64,000 nucleotides of DNA, taken from NCBI RefSeq assembly GCF_003605195.1, contig NZ_QYOS01000023.1, positions 248,001 to 312,000 on the forward strand, given 5' to 3'. Below the pieces are notes generated by a model. The model was not told where the DNA came from. It was given only the letters and a program-made list of their open reading frames with translations, and did not search any database. The stretch's first letter is position 1. Every line of letters starts with the position of its first letter. Made by a program: the position numbers and the translations under genes. Shown piece by piece: positions 10,121 through 18,814 of this stretch. This DNA is from Aurantiacibacter odishensis (GTDB taxonomy: Bacteria > Pseudomonadota > Alphaproteobacteria > Sphingomonadales > Sphingomonadaceae).

Positions 10121-11002
10121 ATGTCTGCGCAAGATTCGGAAACCAAAATGCCTAAAGTGGCACTGATCGGCTTCGGCGAGGCCGGAGAAACATTTGCCCG
10201 CTCTGCGAAGTGGGAAGGCGCGAAGGGGTGGGACATCCTGCCCGAACGGCGCGTTGCCATGAGCAAGTCGGGCCTGACGCTGGGCGAGGATTGCGGGGAG
10301 GTGCTGGCCACCGCCGACGTGATCCTCTCGCTCGTGACGGCGGACCAGGCGCTGGATGCGGCGCGCGAATACGCGCCCTACCTGCCGCAGGAAGCCATGT
10401 GGCTGGACATGAATTCGGTCGCCCCGCAGACAAAGGCGATGGCGGCCGAGGCGATCGAGGCGGTCAATGTGCGCTATGTCGACGTTGCCATCATGGCGCC
10501 TGTCGACGTGGGCCTTTCCGTGCCGCTGCTGGTGGCAGGCAACAAGGCGGATGACGCGGTTGAGACGCTGACCGCATTGGGATTCACCGACGTGCGCGCC
10601 GTGGGCAGCACCGTGGGCCGGGCCAGCGCGATCAAGCTGTGCCGCTCGATCATGGTGAAAGGCGTGGAGGCGCTGACCGCCGAAATGGTGCTCGCGTCCT
10701 CGCAGGCAGGCGTGCTGGACGAAGTGCTCGCCTCCCTGGATGCCAGCGCGAAGGAACAGACCTGGGCCGAGCGTGCCGACTACAACCTCGACCGGATGCT
10801 GAAGCACGGCGGCCGGCGCGCTGCCGAAATGTACGAGGCGGCAGAAATGCTGCGCGCGATGGGCACCTCTGCCGCGATGAGCGACCAGACCGTGGCCTGG
10901 CACACGCAGCTGGGCGGGCTGGACATGACAGAGCCGCCCGAAACCCTGTCTGCCAAGCTGGATGCGATCCGGAAAACGCCGGACTTCAAGGGAGAGAGCT
11001 GA
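10121..11002 (+). CDS. NAD(P)-dependent dehydrogenase, DUF1932
   Basis: 293 residues, 6-phosphogluconate / 3-hydroxyisobutyrate dehydrogenase-like. The N-terminal Rossmann motif is ALIGFGEAGETFA, and the second half matches the DUF1932 C-terminal domain (VGRASAIKLCRSIMVKG has the family lysine in its helix). It should oxidise or reduce a small hydroxy- or oxo-acid. It is the first gene of the ligJAB operon, ending 2 bases before ligJ, so its substrate is probably an intermediate or side product of that path; which one is unknown. A second ATG nine codons in (MPKVALIG) is an alternative start. Confidence 0.8.
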   Translation: MSAQDSETKMPKVALIGFGEAGETFARSAKWEGAKGWDILPERRVAMSKSGLTLGEDCGEVLATADVILSLVTADQALDAAREYAPYLPQEAMWLDMNSVAPQTKAMAAEAIEAVNVRYVDVAIMAPVDVGLSVPLLVAGNKADDAVETLTALGFTDVRAVGSTVGRASAIKLCRSIMVKGVEALTAEMVLASSQAGVLDEVLASLDASAKEQTWAERADYNLDRMLKHGGRRAAEMYEAAEMLRAMGTSAAMSDQTVAWHTQLGGLDMTEPPETLSAKLDAIRKTPDFKGES

Positions 11003-11004
11003 AA

Positions 11005-12030
11005 ATGAGCCTGATCATCGATTGTCACGGCCACTACACCGTCCTGCCCAAAGGGCACGACGCGTGGCGGGAAGAGCAGAAGGCGGCGTACAAGAACGGT
11101 ACGCAGCCGCCGCCCTATCCGGATATTTCGGACGACGAAATCCGCCAGACGATCGAGGACAACCAGCTCAAGCTGATCAAGGAACGGGGGGCGGATTTCA
11201 CCATCTTCTCGCCCCGTGCATCGGCCATGGCCCCGCACGTGGGCGATCAGGCGGTGGCGAGCGAATGGGCGAAGCGCTGCAACGACCTGATCTACCGCGT
11301 GACGCAGCTCTTCCCCGATACCTTCATCGGCGGCTGCATGCTGCCGCAGAGCCCAAAGTCCGACATGAGCGAGAGCGTGCGCGAACTGCGCCGCTGCGTT
11401 GAGGAACTGAACTTCGTCGTCTGCAATCTCAACCCCGATCCCGGCGGCGGCTATTTCCAGCACCCGCCGCTGACGGACGAGTACTGGTTCCCGATCTACG
11501 AGGCTATGTGCGAGCTGGACGTGCCCGCGATGATCCACGTGTCGGGCAGTTGCAACCCCTCGATGCACGCGACGGGCGGCTATTACCTTGCCGCCGATAC
11601 CGTCGCCTTCATGCAGCTGCTCCAGGGCGACCTCTTCAGCCGCTTCCCGGACCTGAAGCTGATCATCCCGCACGGCGGCGGCGCGGTGCCCTATCACTGG
11701 GGCCGCTATCGTGGCCTCGCCGACATGCTGAAGCAGCCGGATATCGAGAGCCACCTGATGAACAACGTGTTCTTCGACACCTGCGTCTACCACCAGCCGG
11801 GTATAAACCTGCTGGCCGACGTGATCGAGAACAAGAACATCCTGTTCGGCAGCGAAATGGTGGGCGCAGTGCGCGGCATCGATCCGCAGACCGGCCATTA
11901 TTTCGACGATACCAAGCGGTATGTCGATGCGCTGGATATCTCCGCGGAAGAGAAACACATGATCTTTGAGGGCAATGCCCGCCGCGTCTACGGTCGCCTC
12001 AACAAGGTGCTGGCGGAGCGCGGACATTGA
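11005..12030 (+). CDS. ligJ: 4-oxalomesaconate hydratase LigJ
   Basis: 341 residues, exactly the length of SYK-6 LigJ, in the COG2159 amidohydrolase family. It adds water to 4-oxalomesaconate to give 4-carboxy-4-hydroxy-2-oxoadipate. Metal-site elements seen are D6-C-H8-G-H10 at the N-terminus, a central HVSGSCNPSMHATGG, IPHGGGAVPYHWGR, and the late FGSEMVGAVRG glutamate. GGAGAG lies ahead of the ATG. The open frame runs far upstream without a protein-like start, so this ATG two bases after the previous stop is chosen. Its stop overlaps the TTG start of the next gene. Confidence 0.95.
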   Translation: MSLIIDCHGHYTVLPKGHDAWREEQKAAYKNGTQPPPYPDISDDEIRQTIEDNQLKLIKERGADFTIFSPRASAMAPHVGDQAVASEWAKRCNDLIYRVTQLFPDTFIGGCMLPQSPKSDMSESVRELRRCVEELNFVVCNLNPDPGGGYFQHPPLTDEYWFPIYEAMCELDVPAMIHVSGSCNPSMHATGGYYLAADTVAFMQLLQGDLFSRFPDLKLIIPHGGGAVPYHWGRYRGLADMLKQPDIESHLMNNVFFDTCVYHQPGINLLADVIENKNILFGSEMVGAVRGIDPQTGHYFDDTKRYVDALDISAEEKHMIFEGNARRVYGRLNKVLAERGH

Positions 12031-12335
12031 GCGCGACCGCAACAGGCATGGTGAAGTGCGAGAAGCCGGAGCGGTATATCCAGCAACTCGTCAAGCACTG
12101 GGGCCACAAGATGGCTACCACCTACGACGAGGGCGACGGCATGGGCGTGTTCCCGTTTTCCGAACACACCAACGCCGTGATGACCGCGCACAAGGACGGC
12201 ATCGGCATCACGCTGACCACGGCCGACCGCGAGGAAAACGTGCGAATGCGCGGCGTGATCGAGGAACACATCGACCGCTTCGCCTTCCGCGAGGCGCCGC
12301 TGGAATACGAATGGGAAGACGCTGAGGAAGCCTGA
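12027..12335 (+). CDS. DUF2218 domain protein in lig operon
   Basis: 102 residues matching the DUF2218 family: an RYIQQLVKHWGHKM helix, then a strand-rich part with GDGMGVFPFSEHTN and an acidic tail. TTG is used as start because it overlaps the ligJ stop (TTGA) and has GGAG at a normal distance; an ATG seven codons later is possible. The family is often found beside iron-uptake genes and has no proven function. Here it lies directly between ligJ and ligA, whose product LigAB needs Fe(II), so a role in iron supply or repair of the dioxygenase is an attractive but unproven idea. Confidence 0.8.
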   Translation: MSATATGMVKCEKPERYIQQLVKHWGHKMATTYDEGDGMGVFPFSEHTNAVMTAHKDGIGITLTTADREENVRMRGVIEEHIDRFAFREAPLEYEWEDAEEA

Positions 12336-12336
12336 C

Positions 12337-13667
<1,331 letters not shown>

Positions 13668-13673
13668 CGAACG

Positions 13674-13710
13674 AAGGGCGCCCATCGGAACATTCACCGC
13701 GGGCGCCCTT
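13674..13710 (+). terminator. Hairpin between ligB and ligC
   Basis: Perfect 10-bp stem AAGGGCGCCC / GGGCGCCCTT with a 17-base loop, followed by TGATTATG. It begins 6 bases after the ligB stop. Because ligC follows in the same direction, it probably acts as a partial terminator or as an RNA-stability/processing element that sets LigAB above LigC. A separate ligC promoter in the next 45 bases is possible. Confidence 0.6.
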
Positions 13711-13757
13711 TGATTATGTGAACCACTCGACAACAACTCTCGATAGGGAGACCCCCC

Positions 13758-14720
13758 ATGAAAATCGCACTCGCCGGTGGCGGCGCATTCGGTGAAAAGC
13801 ACCTCGACGGCCTGAAGAACATCGACGGCGTCGAAGTCGTCAGCCTCGTCGGCCGCACGCAGGACAAGACGCAGGCCATGGCCGACAAGTACGGCATCGG
13901 CCACGCCACGACCGATTACGAGGAAATGCTCGAGAACGACGCAATCGACGCGGTCATTCTCTGCACGCCCACGCAGATGCACGCTGACCAGGCAATCAAG
14001 GCGATGGACGCGGGCAAGCACGTCGAAATCGAAATTCCGCTGGCCGACAGCTGGGCCGATGCCCAGGCGGTGGCGAAGAAGCAGGAAGAAACCGGCCTCG
14101 TCTGCATGGTGGGCCACACCCGCCGCTTCAATCCCAGCCACCAGTGGGTGAAACAGCAGATCGATGCGGGCGACCTCGAAATCCTCTCGATGGACGTGGA
14201 AACCTACTTCTTCCGCCGCGAGAACAAGAACGCCAAGGGCGAACCGCGTTCGTGGACCGACCACCTGCTGTGGCACCACTCCGCCCACACCATCGACATC
14301 TTCCAGTACATGACCGGCGCCAAGGTGGTGAAGGCCAACATCCTGCAGGGGCCAAAGCACCCCAAGCTGGGCATCGCCATGGACCAGTCGATCCAGATGA
14401 AGACCGACAAGGGCCAGATTCTCACCCTGTCGCTGTCGTTCAACAACGAGGGGCCGTTCGGCACCTTCTTCCGCTACATCGGCGACACCGGCACCTACCT
14501 TGCCCGCTATGACGACCTGTTCAATGGCAAGGACGAGCCCATCGACCTGTCCGGCGTGGACGTGCCCAGCAACAACGGCATCGAATTGCAGGACCGCGAA
14601 TTCATTGCCGCGATCCGCGAAGGGCGCGAGCCGAACAGCTCGGTCGCTGGCGTGCTCGATTGCTACCGCGTGATCGGCGAACTCGCCGCCAGCCTCGAAG
14701 AACAGGACGGCTGGTCCTGA
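13758..14720 (+). CDS. ligC: 4-carboxy-2-hydroxymuconate-6-semialdehyde dehydrogenase LigC
   Basis: 320-residue Gfo/Idh/MocA-type dehydrogenase (SYK-6 LigC is 315). It oxidises the cyclic hemiacetal form of the LigAB product to 2-pyrone-4,6-dicarboxylate with NADP+. The Rossmann motif is ALAGGGAFGEKH near residues 4-15. The block AGKHVEIEIPLADS near 90-103 corresponds to the EKP region of the family, and MVGHTRRFNPSHQW follows. The gene has its own AGGGAG ribosome site and overlaps the following aldo/keto reductase by one base (TGATG). Confidence 0.95.
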   Translation: MKIALAGGGAFGEKHLDGLKNIDGVEVVSLVGRTQDKTQAMADKYGIGHATTDYEEMLENDAIDAVILCTPTQMHADQAIKAMDAGKHVEIEIPLADSWADAQAVAKKQEETGLVCMVGHTRRFNPSHQWVKQQIDAGDLEILSMDVETYFFRRENKNAKGEPRSWTDHLLWHHSAHTIDIFQYMTGAKVVKANILQGPKHPKLGIAMDQSIQMKTDKGQILTLSLSFNNEGPFGTFFRYIGDTGTYLARYDDLFNGKDEPIDLSGVDVPSNNGIELQDREFIAAIREGREPNSSVAGVLDCYRVIGELAASLEEQDGWS

Positions 14721-15721
14721 TGGCCCTCGCAAAGCGCGAACTCGCCGGGCGAAAGGTTCATCCAGTCGGTCTCGGCTGCATGAACCTTTCGTGGGCCTAC
14801 GGCACTCCGCCCGAACACGACGTGAAGGTGAAGCTGCTGAACCAGGCGCTGGACCTTGGCTACGATCACCTCGACACCGCCAACATCTACGGCGGCGGCA
14901 AGAACGAGGAACTGCTGGCCGAGGCGGTGATGCACCGCCGCGGCGAATTCCTGCTGGCCAGCAAGTGCGGCATCGTGGTGGACGGCGCGAAGCGCGGCGT
15001 CTCCTGCGCGCCGGACAGCATCGAGGAGAACCTCGACGCGAGCCTCAAGCGGCTGAAGACCGACCACATCGACCTGTTCTACATGCACCGCTTCGATCCC
15101 AAGGTGCCGATCGCGGACAGCGTGGGCGCGATGGTGCGGGCGATGGAAGCGGGCAAGATCGGGGCCTACGGCGTTTCCGAATGGAATGCCGCGCACATCC
15201 GCGAGGCGCACGAAGTGCATCCCGTGGCCGCCGTGCAGCCCGAATACTCGCTATGGACCCGCAACGTGGAACTGGGCGTGCTCGACACCTGCAAGGAACT
15301 GGGCATTGCCCTCGTCGCCTTCAGCAGCACCGGTCGCGGCGCGTTCGGCGGCGTGCTGCGGGATCCCTCCACCCTCGAGGAGAAGGACCTGCGCACCAAG
15401 ATGCCGCGCTTCAATGCCGAGAACTGGCCGAAGAACCTCAAGGTGATCGAGCAGCTCGAAGCATTGGCGAAAGAAGTGGGCGTCACGCCCGCACAGCTCG
15501 CCAACCGCTGGGTTCTGGAACAGGGCGACAACTGCCACGTGATCCCCGGCACCACCTCCATCGCGCACATGGAAGAGAACTTCCACGCGGCGACCGTCGA
15601 CATTCCGGCAGATGCCATCGCGAAGGCGGGCGAGATCGTGAACCACCAGTCGGTCCACGGCCACCGTTATCACGACGCGATCCGCCCGACGATCGACACC
15701 GAGGAATTTGAGGACGCCTGA
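14720..15721 (+). CDS. Aldo/keto reductase
   Basis: 333 residues with an NADP-dependent TIM-barrel reductase fold. The tetrad is visible: D in DHLDTANIYGGG, Y in the same motif, K in ASKCG, and H in DLFYMHRFDP. The ATG overlaps the ligC stop by one base, so the gene is translationally coupled to ligC. The likely substrate is an aromatic aldehyde or ketone arising in the same path (vanillin-type), or the ring-fission semialdehyde as a protective side reaction. This is inference, since family members are broad. Confidence 0.88.
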   Translation: MALAKRELAGRKVHPVGLGCMNLSWAYGTPPEHDVKVKLLNQALDLGYDHLDTANIYGGGKNEELLAEAVMHRRGEFLLASKCGIVVDGAKRGVSCAPDSIEENLDASLKRLKTDHIDLFYMHRFDPKVPIADSVGAMVRAMEAGKIGAYGVSEWNAAHIREAHEVHPVAAVQPEYSLWTRNVELGVLDTCKELGIALVAFSSTGRGAFGGVLRDPSTLEEKDLRTKMPRFNAENWPKNLKVIEQLEALAKEVGVTPAQLANRWVLEQGDNCHVIPGTTSIAHMEENFHAATVDIPADAIAKAGEIVNHQSVHGHRYHDAIRPTIDTEEFEDA

Positions 15722-15722
15722 C

Positions 15723-16526
15723 ATGAAGGGAATAAGAGCGCGGATCGGATACTGCGAACGCACCGATAAGCGCCCTTATTTCTATGCCAACGCGCACGAG
15801 AAGGACTTCGTCCCGCTCGCGCCCGTCGAGGTGGACATCGCCGATGCGCGCGGACGCGATTGCTCTCTCGATGTGGAAGGCTTCACGCTCGTCGAACACC
15901 AAAGCGCGCTCGCCGACCTCACAGACCTTGCCGAGGTGAGGCGCGTCCATTCCGGCGAAATCGCCGAAATGCTCACCGGCCTTGTCGGTTGCGATCACGT
16001 AGCGATGGCGCCGATGGGCATCCTGCGCTTCTCCGAAAAAGCGGGGGCGAACGCCGCGCACGACAATTCCCACCCTGCCCGCTTCGTTCACGTAGATATG
16101 GCGAAGGAAGCCGCTGCGGGCGCGCGCGCGCAGACTGCACCCGAAGGCCGCACGATCGTGCGCAGCGCGCAGTACAACGTGTGGCGCGTGCTCAGCCCGC
16201 CGCCGCAGGACGTGCCACTGGGCCTGTGCGACTATACCTCGCTGAGTGCCGATGACCTGATCGATTGCGACGCGATCTTCGATCCGCTTGACGGATCGCC
16301 TGAATGGGGTTTCCCGAACTACTTGCTGGCGCACAATCCGGCGCACCGCTGGTTCTATTATTCGAACATGCATCTTGGCGAGGCGCTGGTGTTCAAGACC
16401 AGCGAGAGCGACCCGGAACGCGCGCAGCTGATGCCGCATGGCGCGTTCGACAATCCGCTCGCGCCCGAAGACGCCGCCCCGCGCATCTCGCTGGAAATGC
16501 GCGGCACGGCGTACTGGTTTGGCTAG
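15723..16526 (+). CDS. CmcJ/NvfI-family oxygenase-like protein
   Basis: 267 residues in the CmcJ/NvfI (AsaB, GA4-desaturase) family, which is related to 2-oxoglutarate/Fe(II) enzymes of secondary metabolism. Seen: AHDNSHPARFVHVDM near 110-125, matching the usual HxD region, then SAQYNVWRVLSPPPQDVPLGLCD, and SNMHLGEALVFKTSESD holding the distal histidine and neighbouring residues. GAGGA lies 8 bases before the chosen ATG. It ends the ligJAB-C operon. Its role with protocatechuate genes is not known; a hydroxylation or desaturation of a lignin-derived acid is possible. Confidence 0.75.
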   Translation: MKGIRARIGYCERTDKRPYFYANAHEKDFVPLAPVEVDIADARGRDCSLDVEGFTLVEHQSALADLTDLAEVRRVHSGEIAEMLTGLVGCDHVAMAPMGILRFSEKAGANAAHDNSHPARFVHVDMAKEAAAGARAQTAPEGRTIVRSAQYNVWRVLSPPPQDVPLGLCDYTSLSADDLIDCDAIFDPLDGSPEWGFPNYLLAHNPAHRWFYYSNMHLGEALVFKTSESDPERAQLMPHGAFDNPLAPEDAAPRISLEMRGTAYWFG

Positions 16527-16532
16527 GCGCGC

Positions 16533-16913
16533 CTAGCTTTCGGCGCTCTGTCGCGCTTCCCCGATGGCCCGCTGCACCCGCGCGGCGAGCGCCGGGTCTT
16601 CCTGCGCGGCGTTGCCGATGGCATTGTATGTCGCGCGGTCCAGTCCATTGGCGGCGATGATCGCCTCGGCCTCTGCCTGCATCGCGTCAGGGTCCTGTGC
16701 GGCATCCTCTCGCAAGGCGCGGATCGCGAGGCCGGAAGCGACGAAAGCGTCGATCTCGTCGTCGGAGAAATCCTCCGAAGCCGTGTCTGCTGCTGTGTCC
16801 GGTGCGGTCTGCTCCATGCCGGCGGGGTCGAGCGGGTCCGGCGCGTCCTGCGCAGACTGGCCCGCGAGCGCGAACAGCAATGCGCCCGAGGCGAGAGTGG
16901 TAACGGTAATCAT
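16533..16913 (-). CDS. DUF4168 domain exported protein
   Basis: 126 residues from the ATG MITVTTLASG. The N-terminus is a signal peptide, followed by an acidic low-complexity linker and a helical DUF4168-like domain (FSDDEIDAFVASGLAIRAL and repeated helices to the end). DUF4168 proteins are periplasmic and of unknown function. The stop is 6 bases from the convergent end of the CmcJ-like gene. The 221 bases upstream, before the next gene, show no convincing open frame and should contain its promoter. Confidence 0.7.
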   Translation of the reverse strand: MITVTTLASGALLFALAGQSAQDAPDPLDPAGMEQTAPDTAADTASEDFSDDEIDAFVASGLAIRALREDAAQDPDAMQAEAEAIIAANGLDRATYNAIGNAAQEDPALAARVQRAIGEARQSAES

Positions 16914-17134
16914 GTGCGTGGTCCTTCCAAGCGTGGTCACGCCCCCGCCGCAATGCTGCGTCTGGGCCGTCGCCAAGGCAAGCGCGCCCGCGCCGGAACG
17001 CCGCGAGCGAAGGACCAGGAGCGTCTTGTGTTCGCCACGCGCGACGAACCGCTGTCACCGGGTGCCAGACATGGAAAGGCGCGCCGCAGCCTGTCGCCGC
17101 GACGCGCCTGTTTGCCGCACTGGCCCGCGCCGAA

Positions 17135-17617
17135 TCACTCGGCGGCAGGTGCCTGCACTTCATGCGCCACGTTGTAGGCGGATCGGATCATCCAGCTGCC
17201 GCCGGGGTCCTTGGTCCATACGGTCTGGCTGTTCATCGGCAGCGTCACCGGCTCGCCCGTTTCCGGGTCGCTGGTTGTGAACTGCACCTGGCTGGTGAGC
17301 ACGGCGAGATCGTCGTTGGCGCTGGCCCAGCCGCCGGTCGGCTCTATGGTGAGGTCGAAGTTCGGATCCTCGATCAGCGCTGCGTATTCCGCGCCGATCT
17401 CGGCCCCGCCGTGCAACACCGTGCCGTCCGGTCGCACCAGCACCGCATCGTCGGCATAGAGGCGCGCGATGCCCACCACGTCGTCGCTGGCGATGGACTG
17501 CAACTGCGATTGCTCGGTCTGCCGCACGGTGTCCACCACCGCCGCGGGGTCCGCCCCGCCGCCGCAGCCCGCCAGCGCAAGTGCGCCCATCGCCATTGCC
17601 AGAATTCGTCTTGCCAT
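17135..17617 (-). CDS. NTF2-like lipoprotein (DUF4440-like)
   Basis: 160 residues. The N-terminus MARRILAMAMGALALAGCGG has a lipobox (LAGC), so the protein is probably an exported lipoprotein. The rest fits the small cone-shaped NTF2/SnoaL fold in the SgcJ/DUF4440 group: IARLYADDAVLVRPDG near the middle and a WKI-like end, VWTKDPGGSWMIRSAYN. Such domains bind small hydrophobic ligands or act as isomerases/hydrolases, and no specific role can be read. It is separated by 107 bases from the dienelactone-hydrolase-like gene upstream. Confidence 0.78.
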   Translation of the reverse strand: MARRILAMAMGALALAGCGGGADPAAVVDTVRQTEQSQLQSIASDDVVGIARLYADDAVLVRPDGTVLHGGAEIGAEYAALIEDPNFDLTIEPTGGWASANDDLAVLTSQVQFTTSDPETGEPVTLPMNSQTVWTKDPGGSWMIRSAYNVAHEVQAPAAE

Positions 17618-17724
17618 GGTCTCTCAATCCCCTCGTCACCCCGTCCGCGGGGCCATCGGGAATAGGGGCTAGGCAGGCAGCGCGAGGCTCACATTGATCT
17701 CGCGCAATACCCGAAAACCGGCGA

Positions 17725-18591
17725 TCACAGCGTCTCGGAATACATTTCCAGCAGTTCGCTCCACGCCCGTTCGGCCTCGGCCTGGGCGTAGACGGGGCTG
17801 TCGAGCACGGTCCAGCCGTGGTCGCCGTCGTAGACTTCCACGTCGATATCGGCCTCGGCTTCTTCGGCAGCGGCGCGCAGGGCGACCTTGGCGTCGGGCG
17901 CCTGGGCATCGTCGTCACGCGAAATGGCGATGATCGCCTCGGCATCGTCGGCCATGTCGTCGAGCAGGTTCACAGGCGCCATCGGCCCGTCGCCCACCAG
18001 TCCGCCGCCGTGGAAGCTGGCAGCCGCCTTCACCCGTGAGGGAACGGCAGCGGCCGTGAAAATCGTCCAGCTGCCGGTCATGCAATAACCCTGGTTGCCG
18101 ATGCCGCGAGAGCTGTCGACTGCGTCCTGCGCGTCCAGCCACGCGACCACGGCGCGCGCGGTTTCCTGCACCGCGTCGGGCGTGTTTTTCTCGCGCCACG
18201 GGGTCACCTTGTTCCAGCCGTCGTTGCTCCGCCAGTCGTCGAAGTCCTCGAACTGCTGGCCCGCAACGCTGCGGTAATAGGGATTGGCGACGAGCACGGC
18301 ATAGCCCGCCTCAGCCAGCCGCCGCCCCATCTGCACCTTCGCAGGACGCAGCCCGGCAATGTCGGGCCACAGGATCACGGCAGGGTGCGAACCGCTGGCG
18401 GGATGGATGAACACGCCGTCGAACGTGCCGCCGGGTGCTGCGAAAGTGACGGTGTTCTCCACCAGCCCGCCGTTCGCCTCTGCACTCGTATCCATCGGGG
18501 CACAGGCCGCGACCGCCCCCGCCCCTGCCAGCGCGCCGAACTGGCGGCGGTTGATGGTCGGCATATTGCTGGCTTGTTCCTGCGTGCACAT
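17725..18591 (-). CDS. Dienelactone hydrolase family protein, exported
   Basis: 288 residues from ATG (MCTQEQAS). The N-terminus has a twin-arginine-like signal (INRRQFGALAGAG) with a possible lipobox VAAC, so the enzyme should be periplasmic. The alpha/beta-hydrolase core shows the dienelactone-hydrolase nucleophile elbow as GYCMTG (cysteine instead of serine), followed by a late acid and DGDHGW histidine. Dienelactone hydrolases open lactones of ring-cleavage products, but exported forms have many substrates. A start at the second ATG nine codons later is possible. Upstream lies a repeat element. Confidence 0.82.
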   Translation of the reverse strand: MCTQEQASNMPTINRRQFGALAGAGAVAACAPMDTSAEANGGLVENTVTFAAPGGTFDGVFIHPASGSHPAVILWPDIAGLRPAKVQMGRRLAEAGYAVLVANPYYRSVAGQQFEDFDDWRSNDGWNKVTPWREKNTPDAVQETARAVVAWLDAQDAVDSSRGIGNQGYCMTGSWTIFTAAAVPSRVKAAASFHGGGLVGDGPMAPVNLLDDMADDAEAIIAISRDDDAQAPDAKVALRAAAEEAEADIDVEVYDGDHGWTVLDSPVYAQAEAERAWSELLEMYSETL

Positions 18592-18641
18592 TGCTGGAAA
18601 TTCCTCTCGATTGTCCCCGTCTAGGGAGAGGAGGTTAGCGT

Positions 18642-18813
18642 GTTTTGTTTTTCGCTGCCACCTCCGTGGCAACATTCAAAACCTTAGGAGAAAGCACAGG
18701 AAACGGCGCCCGCCTAGCGCGCCGCAAGGGCGAACGCCCGCCCGCAGCGGGCGCGCAGCGAAGCGGAGCGCGTCTAGCGAGGACGATTGCGCGGAGGCGC
18801 AATCGGAAAACAA
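18642..18813. repeat. Paired-hairpin repeat element, copy 1
   Basis: Left end: TTTTGTTTTTCGC then stem TGCCAC / GTGGCA with loop CTCC. Right end: perfect 9-bp stem CGATTGCGC / GCGCAATCG with loop GGAG (CTCC on the other strand), then AAAACAAG. Between them are two GC-rich blocks (bases 18722-18754 and 18772-18786) found again, inverted, in the element at 49.7 kb. The right hairpin begins 2 bases after the stop of the SDR gene read on its own strand. The overall layout resembles a BIME made of inverted REP-like units. Confidence 0.7.
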
Positions 18814-18814
18814 G

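Noticed and set aside
18642-18813. CRISPR-like repeat
   Set aside because: The region has inverted, not direct, repeats, with no regular spacers; no cas genes are present.
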